The notes under the pieces are model-generated. The model worked only from the letters and a program-made list of their open reading frames with translations. It made no database searches and was not told the origin of the DNA. A program made the position numbers and the translations under genes. 64,000 bases of DNA from Didymella arachidicola (taxonomy: Eukaryota > Ascomycota > Dothideomycetes > Pleosporales > Didymellaceae): the NCBI GenBank assembly GCA_016630955.3, contig CM049988.1, positions 682,001 through 746,000 of the forward strand, read 5' to 3'. Shown piece after piece: positions 22,640 to 33,346 of this stretch (positions within the stretch are counted from its first letter, which is position 1; every line of letters starts with the position of its first letter).

Positions 22640-23728
22640 CTAGTTGAACACAACGGTCTTGGCACCGTTCAAAAATACACGCTTTTCGCTCCACCACTTG
22701 ACAGCAGCAGCAAGCACCTGGCTCTCAACGTTGCTGCCCTCGACAACCAACTCATTCGGACTCAAGGCATGGTCGACGCGTGCAATACGCTGCTCGATGA
22801 TCGGACCCTCGTCCAGATCTGCAGTCACAAAGTGTGCCGTTGCACCAATGATCTTCACACCGCGCTCATACGCCTGGTGGTAAGGCTTCGCGCCCTTGAA
22901 AGATGGCAAGAAAGAGTGATGGATGTTGATGATCTTGCCTGACATCTCAGAGCAGAGGCGAGGAGACAGGACCTGCATGTATCTCGCCAATACGACAAGC
23001 TCGATGTTGTGCTGCTTGATGAGCTCCAGGATCTGGCTTTCTTGCTGGGCCTTGGTATCCTTGTTGACAGGTAGGTGGTGAAACTCGATGCCATGGGTCT
23101 TTGCCATGTCGGCGAATTCGGGGTGGTTGGAGACGATGACGGGAATTTCGATCTTCAACTGTCCTGACTTGACGCGGAATAGAAGGTCGTTCAAGCAGTG
23201 CCCAATCTTGGATACCATGATCAAAACCTTAGGCTTGGTGTCTACAGAGCGGATATCGTAGGTCATGCTCATCTCCTTTGCGAGATCTGCCATAGACTTT
23301 TCAAGACCAGCGAGCTCAGTGGCATGACCGAAGTGCACACGCATGAAGAACGTCTTCGATGCCGGGTCGGAGAATTGCTGCAAGTCGAGAATGGTGAGGT
23401 TCTCCTTTGCGAGCAAGCCGGTGACAGCATACACGATGCCTGCCTTATCCGGGCAGGACAAAGTAAGGAAGTGGTCGGAGCCGGCCATTTTTCTGGATGT
23501 TGAGATCCCTTCTGGTTCGCGAGAGCCGAGTTGCTGGAGTCCTACTGGTGATGTTGAGATCTGGCGGCGAGCGAGTCGTGATGACTGTTGCGGCACTGAA
23601 ATTTTATGAACGATGTTTTGCCGATTCCGGATTTGGAGCGGTGCTTGTGCTGATCGAGCCGCGATCGAAAGTGGTGATGTGGAAAAGCTTCTTATGCTGA
23701 TGCGTGCAGAGCGTGCAGGTGCAAACAT
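22640..23728 (-). CDS. Formyltetrahydrofolate deformylase (PurU-type), probably mitochondrial
   Basis: Hydrolyses 10-formyl-THF to THF and formate, balancing one-carbon pools. Single exon, about 362 aa from the ATG at 23728; the frame extends further upstream but without another ATG. Residues 1-80 are rich in Arg and Ser and almost lack acidic residues, typical of a mitochondrial presequence (MFAPARSARISIRSFSTS). From MAGSDHFLTLSCPDKAG there is an ACT domain, then the formyltransferase fold with VSKIGHCLNDLLFR, NIHHSFLPSFKGAKPYHQA, GATAHFV and the catalytic Asp in ADLDEGPI. The internal Met at 23489 precedes the ACT domain and could give a cytosolic form lacking the presequence. Fungal homologues are common; no paralogue is visible here. 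Confidence 0.93.
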   Translation of the reverse strand: MFAPARSARISIRSFSTSPLSIAARSAQAPLQIRNRQNIVHKISVPQQSSRLARRQISTSPVGLQQLGSREPEGISTSRKMAGSDHFLTLSCPDKAGIVYAVTGLLAKENLTILDLQQFSDPASKTFFMRVHFGHATELAGLEKSMADLAKEMSMTYDIRSVDTKPKVLIMVSKIGHCLNDLLFRVKSGQLKIEIPVIVSNHPEFADMAKTHGIEFHHLPVNKDTKAQQESQILELIKQHNIELVVLARYMQVLSPRLCSEMSGKIINIHHSFLPSFKGAKPYHQAYERGVKIIGATAHFVTADLDEGPIIEQRIARVDHALSPNELVVEGSNVESQVLAAAVKWWSEKRVFLNGAKTVVFN

Positions 23729-23986
23729 GTCTAACGAGATATGACTGCAATTGAGACGCGGCACGTGTTCTTCTTGCCCAGATGTGAGAGAGGAAGGAAT
23801 TCGTTCGAGGCTGCTTCTGGCCGCCGAGATCGGCCGGCCAATCAGAGCCTAGTGTAATGTATTACGTAGAGCGTTTCGCCCTTGGTACCCCCAACCTGCC
23901 GACCTAGCCACATCAAACGCTTAAGAAGTGCTGTCGTTGTTCGGAGACTCGGAGCAAATTATCGTGCTTGATCTGTCGCCTTCAAG

Positions 23987-26026
23987 ATGGTAAATCTACG
24001 GCTTGCTCAAGGGCAGACCAGCCACGACGGTCTCAAATGCCCCGCCTGCGATCTGCTTCCGTTCGATGTCTTCGCGGAAGACAGGAGTCCTGAGCCCACA
24101 ACGATCGACTTCAATAGACTCGACATAGACAGAATTCAGAAGTGGTCACCGATATGTGACTTCTGTCGTGCTTTGGTTGACCTCTACGGCCATTGCCTCT
24201 CGGATGAGCAAGATCAGGAAATGCCAGATAAAGGCTTTGCTTACCACAATATGTGCGGGATGAGCGAATGGCGCATGCAGCTTGCTGATGATACCTACCT
24301 TGGTCTCTTCGTTGACTTTGGTGCGTGTCAAAGCTGGCGGTTATAGGGGGAGCAATTGATGGAAGACAGACAGCGTACTTGCCAAACGAATACATGATCG
24401 CTACATCCACGGCGATCCGCTAGTAGGTCTTCCTCTGGAGCAAGTCAAACACTGGATGCGCCAATGCAGCAAGAAACACGAGAGATGCTTTGAACATACA
24501 ACAGGATTACCCACACGAGTCATCGACGTTCGCACATCGCGACTGCAGCTACTGGATCCAAGTCCGAGTAGCTCACATCAGTACGCAGCTCTCAGTCATT
24601 GCTGGGGCTCATGCCGAGACTTCCTCACTACACGCGACAATCTTCAAGACCGAAAACTTGGCTTCGAGCTGACCGATTTACCGGCGACCTTTCGTGACGC
24701 AGTGATAACTACGCGAATTCTTGGTATACCCTTCCTCTGGATCGACAGTGTATGCATTCTTCAAGGAGATAAAGACGATTGGGAGATGGAAGGCAGCAAG
24801 ATGGCGGACGTCTACTCCAACGCAACGCTGTGTATTGCTGCTGCAGATGCGAACGATGATGCAGAGGGATTTTGAGGCCGAGACCCAAAATCTTAGCTCT
24901 ACCAGTCGATGTCGTTTTCACACCGCCAGCAACCAGCAAGACCCAATTCAGGGCCCGAATATACACACAGTTGCCACTGAAGAGACCCGGGCTTCACGAG
25001 CAATATCCTGCGCTTCACAATCGAGCCTGGTGTCTTCAAGAACGATACTTGAGTCCACGGATTCTGTTCTTTGACCGCGACAACATGCATTGGGAATGCC
25101 TCGAGGATGTGTGGTCTGAAGCTGGTCGACATGTTCGGAAGCACAGGCAGATGCTTCCAGACGTCATGCCTAATGTTGACACGGCCGGACGTCTGTTGCA
25201 CGCCCCTTGGTACAGCATGATACGAGAATACACCACACGCGCTATCTCATTCTCTACCGACAAGCTACCAGCGGTATCTGCTCTGGCTTTGCGAGTAGCA
25301 CAACAGACTGGCGACGAGTATCGCGCCGGACTATGGAAGTCTGATTTTCTCCGAGGCCTGCTTTGGTACCGCATTGTCCGATACAACTTCAGAGCTCGCG
25401 AATCAGCTGCTCCCTGGAAGCCTGATCAACAAAGACCGCCAAGCTTCCTCGCGCCAACCTGGTCCCGGGCTTCTTACCTAGGTGCCGTTGACTTTCTGGG
25501 CATCGAGTCCTCCTTGTACGCATTACCTTCTGCGAAGCTCATTGACTCAAGTGTAGTAACGCCGGGCAAGAACAGGTTCGGTGAAGTGACATCGGGATTT
25601 GTTACGATTTCGTCTCCTCTTTTGACGTTCGAGGAGCAACCCTCTACTTTTAATGCAACAAATGAACTCAAGTACGGCTGGATGCACGATTCATTAGTCA
25701 GTCGCGATACCAAGACTGAAGAAGTGGTCATCACATCGTGCTTTGATTATCCGAATGAGGCCAGGCCAGGGTGGTTGCTGGGCATACCTTTGGTGTACAG
25801 GAATATAGCTGAGAGACATCATGACCCAGAGGATCAAAAAGGAGAGCGCACACATGAGATACAAGAGCAGCCGTGGCTGACTATTTCTGGCATTCTGGTC
25901 GTTGAAAAGCAAGGCAATGAAAAGCTGTATGAGCGTGTCGGCTGCTTTTCGATTGAAGCTGTTCAACTCGAACCGTTTCTCGACTCTCTGCGGTATCTTT
26001 GGATTCAGGAAACCATAACAGTCTGA
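23987..26026 (+). pseudogene. HET-domain gene with a one-base frameshift
   Basis: Second heterokaryon-incompatibility-type gene. Exon 1 is 23987-24320; a 49-nt intron (GTGCGT...GACAG) leads to 24370. The N-terminal part has CPACDLLPFDVF and a CDFCRAL pair. The HET domain reads LSHCWG, FLWIDSVCILQGDKDDW and VYSNATLCIAAADA up to a TGA at 24873-24875. The remaining half (RAWCLQERYLSPRILFF and the C-terminal domain) continues open to 26026 in the next frame, overlapping at TTTT (24870-24873). One extra base in this T run would join the two parts, so it is either a genuine -1 lesion or a homopolymer sequencing error. No intron can bridge it because the flanking HET residues on both sides are needed. 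Expected full length is about 660 codons. Confidence 0.8.
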
Positions 26027-26392
26027 ATCAGAATGCGGCATGCATGTGATATTAGGGGTCCCTTCGATGGAGGGACGATGACAGACGGCGAAGCTCTTTC
26101 TCTGGAGCGAGGTGCTCTTTGGGTGCGTTTCTGAGGAAGGTAGTCGCAATGTTTTCGGACTGATTCGACCTAGTATACGGATATTCGGTTTTTATTGCGG
26201 TGAATCGGCTGCCATCCTCAGTTCAGACAGTGCATCAAAAAAGAAGACGCAGATCATCTCTTCAGCGATGAGCCGCTTCGATGAGCATTTGGACATCCTC
26301 AAATCAGCAAAGGTGCTTGAGTGGGTAGGGCACCGGTTGTCAAAACTTTGCCAGAGCAGCGCGTCATCATCTCCACCAGCTCAGCAGGTGTA
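26027..26392. other. Convergent spacer
   Basis: Spacer of 366 bp between the HET gene and the minus-strand secreted-protein gene. The only open frame in it is short and featureless. Confidence 0.5.
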
Positions 26393-28079
26393 CTAAATGT
26401 CCAGCACCACCTTCGGCACTCCCCGAAAACCACCGGGCACCACATACGATATGTTGTAGAATACATGATTCCTCAAAGCCTTCCCATATGTCACAGGCTG
26501 AACCTTGAGTCCCGGTGCATCGACCTTGATCTCAACGCACGGGAGCTCCCCATCCAGTCCTGTAACCGTATGTCCACCCAACGTCCAGCTTGGCGGCACG
26601 TTACTCAACGCGAAAGTGAAGATGTCGCTCCCCTCTTGCGTCGTATTTGGGTAGCTGATTGTCAGTCTATGTGGCTCCGCAATCGCATGGATACTGCTCG
26701 CACTCGGATATAGCGAGAAGAACGTTGTCAACGGAAACGGGCTGTGACTCTGATCGCCAGCCCAGTGAACGATAGCAGGCACAAACTGATCGCCCCTGTT
26801 CTTCTCCTGGTCAAGTTGCTGTCCGCCGATCATCAGGTTGCGGCTGATCCACGATGTTGCGACGCGTGCGTGTTTGCCTTTGAGATCGTCGTAGACGGTC
26901 TTGTTGAGATGACGCGGCGGGCCGGTGAACGTGCCTTTGAGCCTCTCTTGAACGTCCACTGGAACAACATTCTTCACGGTTTCGATAACCAGGGCGATTG
27001 CTGCGCCCTGAGCGATGTCGAAGAGGAGATCGCTTTCGAGCTTGGGCGGTTGCGGCCCGGACTTGTGCCCAAACATGCCCCAAAAGAACATGGAGAGAAT
27101 TGAAGAATGCTGCACGATATCGCGTGTGTAGGCGCGGTCGTATGGACCTGCCATTTGGCCGAGATAGCCGTTGTAGTGCGCTTCCAAGTCACGCCACAGT
27201 TCTTCCAGGATGATTTTTGCGTTTGAGGTGAATGTCTGGTCTTTGGGACCGTACTTGAGCTGGGCGTCTAGAGCCCATGAATCGATTCCGTAGTATGTTG
27301 GCGCGTTGTACTCTGACAGTTTGTCTGCGCCGTTGAGCTGGAAGAGTTGCAAAAGCTTTGTGCCTTGGTCGTTTGCAAAATCAACAAACTCGGTCTTGTT
27401 TCGTCTAGAACCAATCCACCCGACCACGAGAGCTCGCATCATGCCAGGGTTGCTGTAGCCCAGTGTCAGGTTGTCGTCTTCGGGGAAGGTACCATTGCGG
27501 CGCATACCCCCAACTGCGGCGATCTCAAGGGAGTCCTCAATGCGAGCAATCATATCAGCGCCTATAAGATGACCAAACTCCTCCACGACTTGGATGAGCT
27601 GTGTACCAATGAACTCACGCCAATTTGGGTCGTAGGTCTCGTAGATCTTTGGCAGATACAAAGTCGAATTGGGCGTTGGGTCAGGTTGGTCGGGAGATAA
27701 TTTATAAGTCCCATACCATGCGGCGTCGAAGTCATCTGTCATCTGAACAGAGATGATATTCTCAATTGCCGCCTTCGCATGCTCAAGGTCATTGCCTTCG
27801 TTTCGGTGCAGTAGGCTGGCCAGGTACCACGCTGTGAAACGAACAGACCATGATCCTTTCTCGCTGTATGCGATGTAGTTGTAGTATGCATCATATCGGT
27901 TGTCCTGCACGGACATGGAATGATCGAACAAGCTCTGTGCTTCTGTCACCCCGTAAGCTACTGTTATTTTAACTTGCTTAGTCGTACTCACCTGCGGTCA
28001 AGACCGCCTTTCTTTTGTCAATTGCAGTCGCAAATGCTTGCACGCTCAGCCATGCTACGAAGAGGAAATGAACTATCAT
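26393..28079 (-). CDS. Secreted protein of unknown function, possibly an (alpha/alpha) toroid enzyme
   Basis: Two exons (28079-27992 and 27942-26393) with a 49-nt intron, donor GTGAGT and acceptor TGACAG, give about 545 aa. A nearer AG would make a 34-nt intron and is less likely. The signal peptide is MIVHFLFVAWLSVQAFATA. I cannot name the family. It is Trp/Tyr-rich and helical, with recurring aromatic motifs such as WSVRFTAWYLASLL, YNAPTYYGIDSWAL and GPYDRAYTRD, which recall carbohydrate-active toroid folds. Several N-glycosylation sites are present, and the last about 100 residues look beta-rich (a possible accessory domain). There is no clear catalytic signature. A polysaccharide lyase or glycosidase role is a guess from overall character. 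Confidence 0.75.
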
Positions 28080-29313
28080 GCTGGTTGCGTGAAGACACTC
28101 TGAGTACTGCTGCCATTGTACTTGATTAAGTAGTGCAGCCGGAAAACGTCTCGCATGAAGCGGACATGATCATATTTCGGTGCATCATGAACCGATGTTG
28201 ATCATGGTCAAGCCGCAACAAGTGGGGGATGCTGTTCCTACGGACTATTTCGACAGCCATGCCGTAGCTTCCACGCATGGGCAGCGGGAGAATTAATACG
28301 CGGGGGTTTAGCGAATACGTGGGTACGTCGGTCGCGCTTCCCCACGCGTTGAGGGTCATGGAAAAAGACAGGCTGGAGTAGCCGAGGAAGCGCGATGGTA
28401 AGTGCACGGATCTGGTGCGCACTTCTGCCCGTGATGTGTCTACATTGGCTTAGTATCGCAGCGGACAGGTTCTGCAATTGATGTTTTGATCCAGACTGTG
28501 AACTTTGACGAGTTGCTCGTCGTTTATGAAAGAAGCATTACTTACCCCGCAACAATCCTCCTGAGGTCACACGTGTGATGCGGGTTCTGCTGCGACGCAT
28601 CTGTATTGACATTCAAGCAGGTATATAAATGCAACCATTGGGCTTGTAGCTTCAGTGAAATATGAGACTGGTATGGTGTGGATTCAATTAACGAAAAGCA
28701 ACTGGCCAATGCGTGAGAAGAGCCAGTAGACAAAGTCGGCGTTAAGGACGCTAGCTTGCTCGAACCTTGCATGAGTCTGTTCATTGGATAAAATACATCC
28801 TACCAATGATCGCAACTCTCATCGTCTCTCCGATTGATAAGGCACATGAAATGTAGGAATCGTACGATCGGGATGAAGATGGCAGTTCGAGCCTTCCCGA
28901 CGTTGGAAAGCTGTGCTAATGGTCAATCTTGTTGCTACTGCACTTCATTCTCTTCATCATCTCTTCATCCCACTTGCTCCTTGCACGATTTCTTCTAGAT
29001 TACGCAAGAATTGTGGGATATTAGGAAAACCTCTTTTCTACTTTGAAAGTGATACTGAGATACACCGGCAATTCACCGACCACGCTCTAGTGCGCCGGAT
29101 GCGGTTCGCTCCATCGTAGCGCCAGATTAGCGACGATCTATGACAGCATGTACCAGCCACCTGGGTCAGGAACAGGGCCTTTATGCTGCGCGCAGCGCGC
29201 AGTTATCATCGCGACTTCAAGCGTGCAGCAGATCGCCTCTTCGTGCTGCACTCGCAGCGAATTGATCGCTATCACATCCACAGCAGGACCAAAGCCCACC
29301 AACTATCCCCACC
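28080..29313. promoter_or_regulatory. Divergent promoter region upstream of photolyase
   Basis: Gene-free stretch of 1.23 kb. Close to the photolyase ATG it has a 17-bp palindrome (CTGCGCGC-A-GCGCGCAG, 29186-29202) and three GATC cores (29135, 29231, 29264), the core bound by white-collar GATA-type light regulators. Small open frames elsewhere in the stretch show no domains. Confidence 0.45.
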
Positions 29314-31368
29314 ATGCCCAAACCCCGAGTAATCTACTGGTTCCGCACCGACCTGCGTCTACACGACTCCCCCGCTCTAAAAGCCGCGCTGGACCTCAAA
29401 CCAGAATGCTTCTACCCAATATGGACCTGGGACCCACACTACGTGTACCGCGCACGTGTCGGCCCCAACCGCTGGCAGTACCTGCTAGACTGCCAAAAGG
29501 ACTTAAGCGACTCCATCACCAAGCTGAACCCAAAGTCCAAACTCTTCCTGCTCCGCGAGGCGCCGCAGACGCTGTTCCCGAAGCTGTTCAAGCAGTGGAA
29601 GATCACGCATCTGGTGTTTGAGAAAGATACGGATGCGTATGGACGCGAGCGGGATCAGAGCGTTGTGAAGCTTGCGGAAGAGTCGGGGGTGGAAGTTGTT
29701 GTAAGGTATGGGCGTACGCTGTATGATCCGGATGAGTTGGTTGAAAAGAATAACGGGAAACCCACTATGAGTATCAATCAAGTCCAGGCCGCGGGGAAGA
29801 AGATTGGAGAGATTCCCAGGCCGATTCCGCCGCCTAAGAGCCTGCCGGATCCGGGGGATACGAGTCTGGATTTCGAGCAGGAAGTACCGGATAGCAAGCC
29901 GGATATCAATGCGAAGCAGAGAGACAGTGATGAGGAGAGTTATACGAAACTTGCTGGGCCGAAGGGTGACTTTGCGGTGCCGACCATGGAGGAGTTGGGT
30001 CTCAAACCAGCCACAACGCAGCACCGCGGCGGCGAGACCATCGCGCTCAAAATGCTCGACGAAATCATCGCCAACGAGGACTACACCGCAACCTTCGAAA
30101 AGCCCAAAACAGCACCCACAGCCTTCGAACCCCAAGCCACCACCCTCTTATCCCCACACCTCCACTTCGGCTCCCTCTCCTGTCGAGAATTCTACTGGCG
30201 CGTCCAAGACGTCGTCGACACCTACAAAGACCACGCATCCCAGCCCCCAACCAGCCTAACAGGCCAACTACTCTTCCGCGACATGTACTTCGGTGCGCAA
30301 GCCAGCCTAAGCTACGCATTCGGCCAGACCTACGGCAACAGCCACTGCCGTTTCATTCCGTGGCACCTGCCGTCTAAGATCGACACCTCCTCCGGGCTCA
30401 TCACAGGCGAGTACCAAGTCGACAACGCGCAGGCAGAAACGTACTTTCAGCGCTGGCGCGAGGGCCGCACGGGGTTCCCCTGGATCGACGCGCTGATGCG
30501 GCAGCTCAAGCACGAGGGGTGGATACACCACCTAGGCCGGCACGCGGTGGCGTGTTTCCTGACACGTGGCGGGTGCTATGTGGACTGGGAGCGTGGCGCG
30601 GAGGTCTTCGAAGAGTGGCTGATCGACCACGAAGCCGCGTGCAACATTGGGAATTGGCAGTGGCTATCCTGCACGGCGTTCTACGCGCAGTTCTACAGGT
30701 GCTATTCGCCGATTGCGTTTCCGCAGAAGTGGGACAAGGAGGGGAATTTCGTGCGCAAGTATGTGCCTGAACTGGAGAAGTATTCGCAGAAATACATCTA
30801 CGAGCCGTGGAAGGCGCCGATTGCGGATCAGAAAAAATGGGGCTGTGTGATCAAGGGCGATGGCAGTGAGAGCGAGGTCGATGGGAAGACGGCGTATCCG
30901 AAGCCCATGTTCGATTTTCCGACGCAGAGAGAGGTCTGCATCGCGGGGTTGAAGAATGCATATCACGTTGGCTTGTACGGTAATAATACCAAAGTACTGG
31001 ACGGAACGTGGCGCAAGCTGTTTGACAACAAGGCAGAAGGGCCGACCGAGGGCACGAAAGGACCGCCTGGCGCCATGGTCGAGCATGAGGATGCGGATGG
31101 CCATGAAGAGACTCATGCACCGGAACCTCCGAGCCCGAAGACGAGTCGAAGGGGGAAGGCGGATAATAAAAAGATCACAGGTAATGAAACTGCGATTGAT
31201 AACACAGGGAGTAAGACGAAGAGGGGGCACAAGATGGAGCCGACAGATACAGCACCGTCCAAGACTACGAAGGCAGGTCATAAAAGAGAGGCAAGCCAGG
31301 GGACTTTGGACAAGATGGTGACGCGGAAGAAGAGGAAGGACAACAGCGACATTGCCGATCACACCTAG
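29314..31368 (+). CDS. (6-4) photolyase / cryptochrome family protein
   Basis: Intronless gene for 684 aa. The N-terminal Rossmann domain begins VIYWFRTDLRLHDSPAL, the photolyase signature. The FAD-binding helical domain carries TGFPWIDALMRQL, EGWIHHLGRHAVACFLTRGG and DHEAACNIGNWQWLSCTAFY. The HHLxRH histidine pair is that used by eukaryotic (6-4) photolyases and animal-type cryptochromes, rather than CPD class I enzymes. About 50 residues around 165-215 form a hydrophilic insertion. After the photolyase core (about residue 570) there is a basic, disordered tail of about 110 residues ending in TRKKRKDN, a likely nuclear signal. Light-dependent DNA repair, with possible signalling, is the expected role (fungal Phl1-like). 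Upstream GATC cores hint at light induction. Confidence 0.92.
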   Translation: MPKPRVIYWFRTDLRLHDSPALKAALDLKPECFYPIWTWDPHYVYRARVGPNRWQYLLDCQKDLSDSITKLNPKSKLFLLREAPQTLFPKLFKQWKITHLVFEKDTDAYGRERDQSVVKLAEESGVEVVVRYGRTLYDPDELVEKNNGKPTMSINQVQAAGKKIGEIPRPIPPPKSLPDPGDTSLDFEQEVPDSKPDINAKQRDSDEESYTKLAGPKGDFAVPTMEELGLKPATTQHRGGETIALKMLDEIIANEDYTATFEKPKTAPTAFEPQATTLLSPHLHFGSLSCREFYWRVQDVVDTYKDHASQPPTSLTGQLLFRDMYFGAQASLSYAFGQTYGNSHCRFIPWHLPSKIDTSSGLITGEYQVDNAQAETYFQRWREGRTGFPWIDALMRQLKHEGWIHHLGRHAVACFLTRGGCYVDWERGAEVFEEWLIDHEAACNIGNWQWLSCTAFYAQFYRCYSPIAFPQKWDKEGNFVRKYVPELEKYSQKYIYEPWKAPIADQKKWGCVIKGDGSESEVDGKTAYPKPMFDFPTQREVCIAGLKNAYHVGLYGNNTKVLDGTWRKLFDNKAEGPTEGTKGPPGAMVEHEDADGHEETHAPEPPSPKTSRRGKADNKKITGNETAIDNTGSKTKRGHKMEPTDTAPSKTTKAGHKREASQGTLDKMVTRKKRKDNSDIADHT

Positions 31369-31417
31369 CATTTTACTACCTACTTTGAACGCACAATGTT
31401 ATTGCGCTGTTAACGTC

Positions 31418-32823
31418 TCAGTCGTTCCACACCTCCCTCAAAGTGTATAATTGCCCAGCCCATTGCTCCTTGACCACAGGCCAAATCTGCTCTGGTGGAA
31501 GGACAAACCCACCTCCTGCCTGATCCGCCGGACTCAACTCTAGGGTCCATGAGTGCGTCGCTCCATGCACAGCATGATGATGGTCTCTACTATTTCCAGT
31601 AGAGAAGTACAAGATCTGACACCCAGGACCGGCTTCATACGTGCTATTACGCTCGCTGGCCGCCTCAACAGCGCGCGCGGTGCCATTCGCGACATACACC
31701 ATGCGATCGATGGTCGCGGGGAGCGGATCGCACGTATATCCCCAGGGCGTTAAGACGAGCTGCGAGTACGAGTGGAAGTCGATGAAGGAGCGGATTCCGC
31801 CTTGCTTAGCCAGGCGCGCAGACAGTGTGTCGAGCGCGGCGTTCTCAGGCGTGTCGCCTGGCGCTTCTCCACGGTATGTCTGGCCGCAGGGATCAGGCGT
31901 TGATCCACCCTCTGGTGGCTCGGCATCCCATTCGAACTTCCAGTTGCGATTACCATCGGTGCCAACACAGGTCGTGTTGATGTTCGGGCGGGGCTGGCGG
32001 TTCTTACGCCAGAGACGGTCGGTGGTCTGTGAGTAGACGAAGCCGTCCGGATTGTGGAAGGGAATAAGATAGAAATCGTAGTGGTCGAGGAAGGCAGTCA
32101 CATTAGCGTTGCCGGATTTGTAGCCGTCGATGAGTTGGTATGTGAGGTACTCAATTACCATTGTTGATATCCACTGGCGAACCGAATCAGTAGATTTCTG
32201 GCAAGTTGACAATAAATATTACATACTTCGCGAGCATGTACGGTTGCGTGCCATAGAATGATAGGTTTCTGCCGCTTGTCCTTCGTCTGTAACCCATAGC
32301 CACCCTTGTGTTTGTCGCCGAACAGATGGTAAGCATATATAGTTCTGTTCTCGTAGCTCTTTCCCAGCGGGAACTTCTTTGAGTTCTCCGGGAAAGCATG
32401 CACAAGATCGTCCCAGTATTCGAGATGATCTGCGTAAGGATGGTAGCTATCGTACCAAGAGAGATCTGGCAGCTCTCCCCGTTTGTGCAGTGCTCGATTG
32501 TATGAAGCAGGCTTGCTGTCAATGGATCGAATGGAAGCACCCAAGTCGGAGTTGATCAAGCGTGCGTCCAGGCCAAGATTTTTGAAATCAGCTACCTCTT
32601 CTGGAGGGATGGCCACCGACAATATATCCCGGACGGGATGTGTATGGTACCGCGAAAAGCGTTTTACGAGATTTCGAGCGTCCAGAGGAGATAATGGAAC
32701 GATACCGTAGACATGATAGCCATCGTAGCTGACGCCTGCATCTCGCTGGACCGATTCCCGGTTGGGACTGAAAGGCGAGGCCGCTACAAGTGGAGCAAGC
32801 AGGGCAAAGTTGATGAGTCTCAT
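31418..32823 (-). CDS. Secreted M14 zinc carboxypeptidase
   Basis: Metallocarboxypeptidase of family M14A. Two exons (32823-32227 and 32173-31418; 53-nt intron) give about 450 aa. Residues 1-20 are a signal peptide (MRLINFALLAPLVAA). The propeptide domain spans about 35-110. Zinc ligands are His196 and Glu199 of HARE, split exactly from the following WISTMV by the intron, and the distal His of FIDFHSYSQ. NPDGF and the Arg of GNRNW bind substrate. The catalytic Glu lies in WTLELSP. The ATG at 32823 is chosen because the upstream extension has no ATG and the signal peptide begins there. Specificity (A-like or B-like) is not certain. Its 3' end lies 50 bp from the photolyase stop (convergent). 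Confidence 0.94.
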
Positions 32824-33346
32824 CTTGCTCGGAGGCAATGCAACTTGAAGAGGAAGCGAGGCAAGGGAATGGAGCTGAGCGAAGTGTGAATGTGTTCTTA
32901 TATTTCATAGCCCTGACTGCGGTACGTTATTGTAGCCGAGCCGAACATGGCGCAATTATGGTTTCCATGTCGATTCCCCTCATCGAGTATTTGGAGTCGA
33001 GGGGAAGCTGCATATTCGTCATGTTGCCAAGATGATGCCGAAGCCGAAATAGGAAGCTAGAGATACGAGCTACTTGGCGGAAAGAGAGAACGACACTCCG
33101 CATTCCCTTTAAGGTTTGCGCGTCTTGGAAGCTCGGAAAAGTAGATTGATGGCTGAGCTTGACCTGTAGTGTATAACGTCATGGCCGCAGGGTCAAACCA
33201 GCCATATGGCTAAGTCCTGTAAGAGCCTCCTATGATCGCTCAACCTCGTTGTGATCGGGACATCCAAGTGACAGTTACGGACGTTAGTGGGCGATTGTAA
33301 GGTCCAGCGTGGAATATGGAGTTAAAGCGCGCGTACCTTGTGTTCC
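32824..33346. other. Promoter of carboxypeptidase and 3' flank of regulator gene
   Basis: Non-coding stretch of 523 bp between two minus-strand genes. No repeat or known motif stood out. Confidence 0.45.

Noticed and set aside
24867..24880. Programmed -1 ribosomal frameshift in HET gene 2
   Set aside because: The site does not fit the X-XXY-YYZ slippery pattern and HET genes are not known to use frameshifting.
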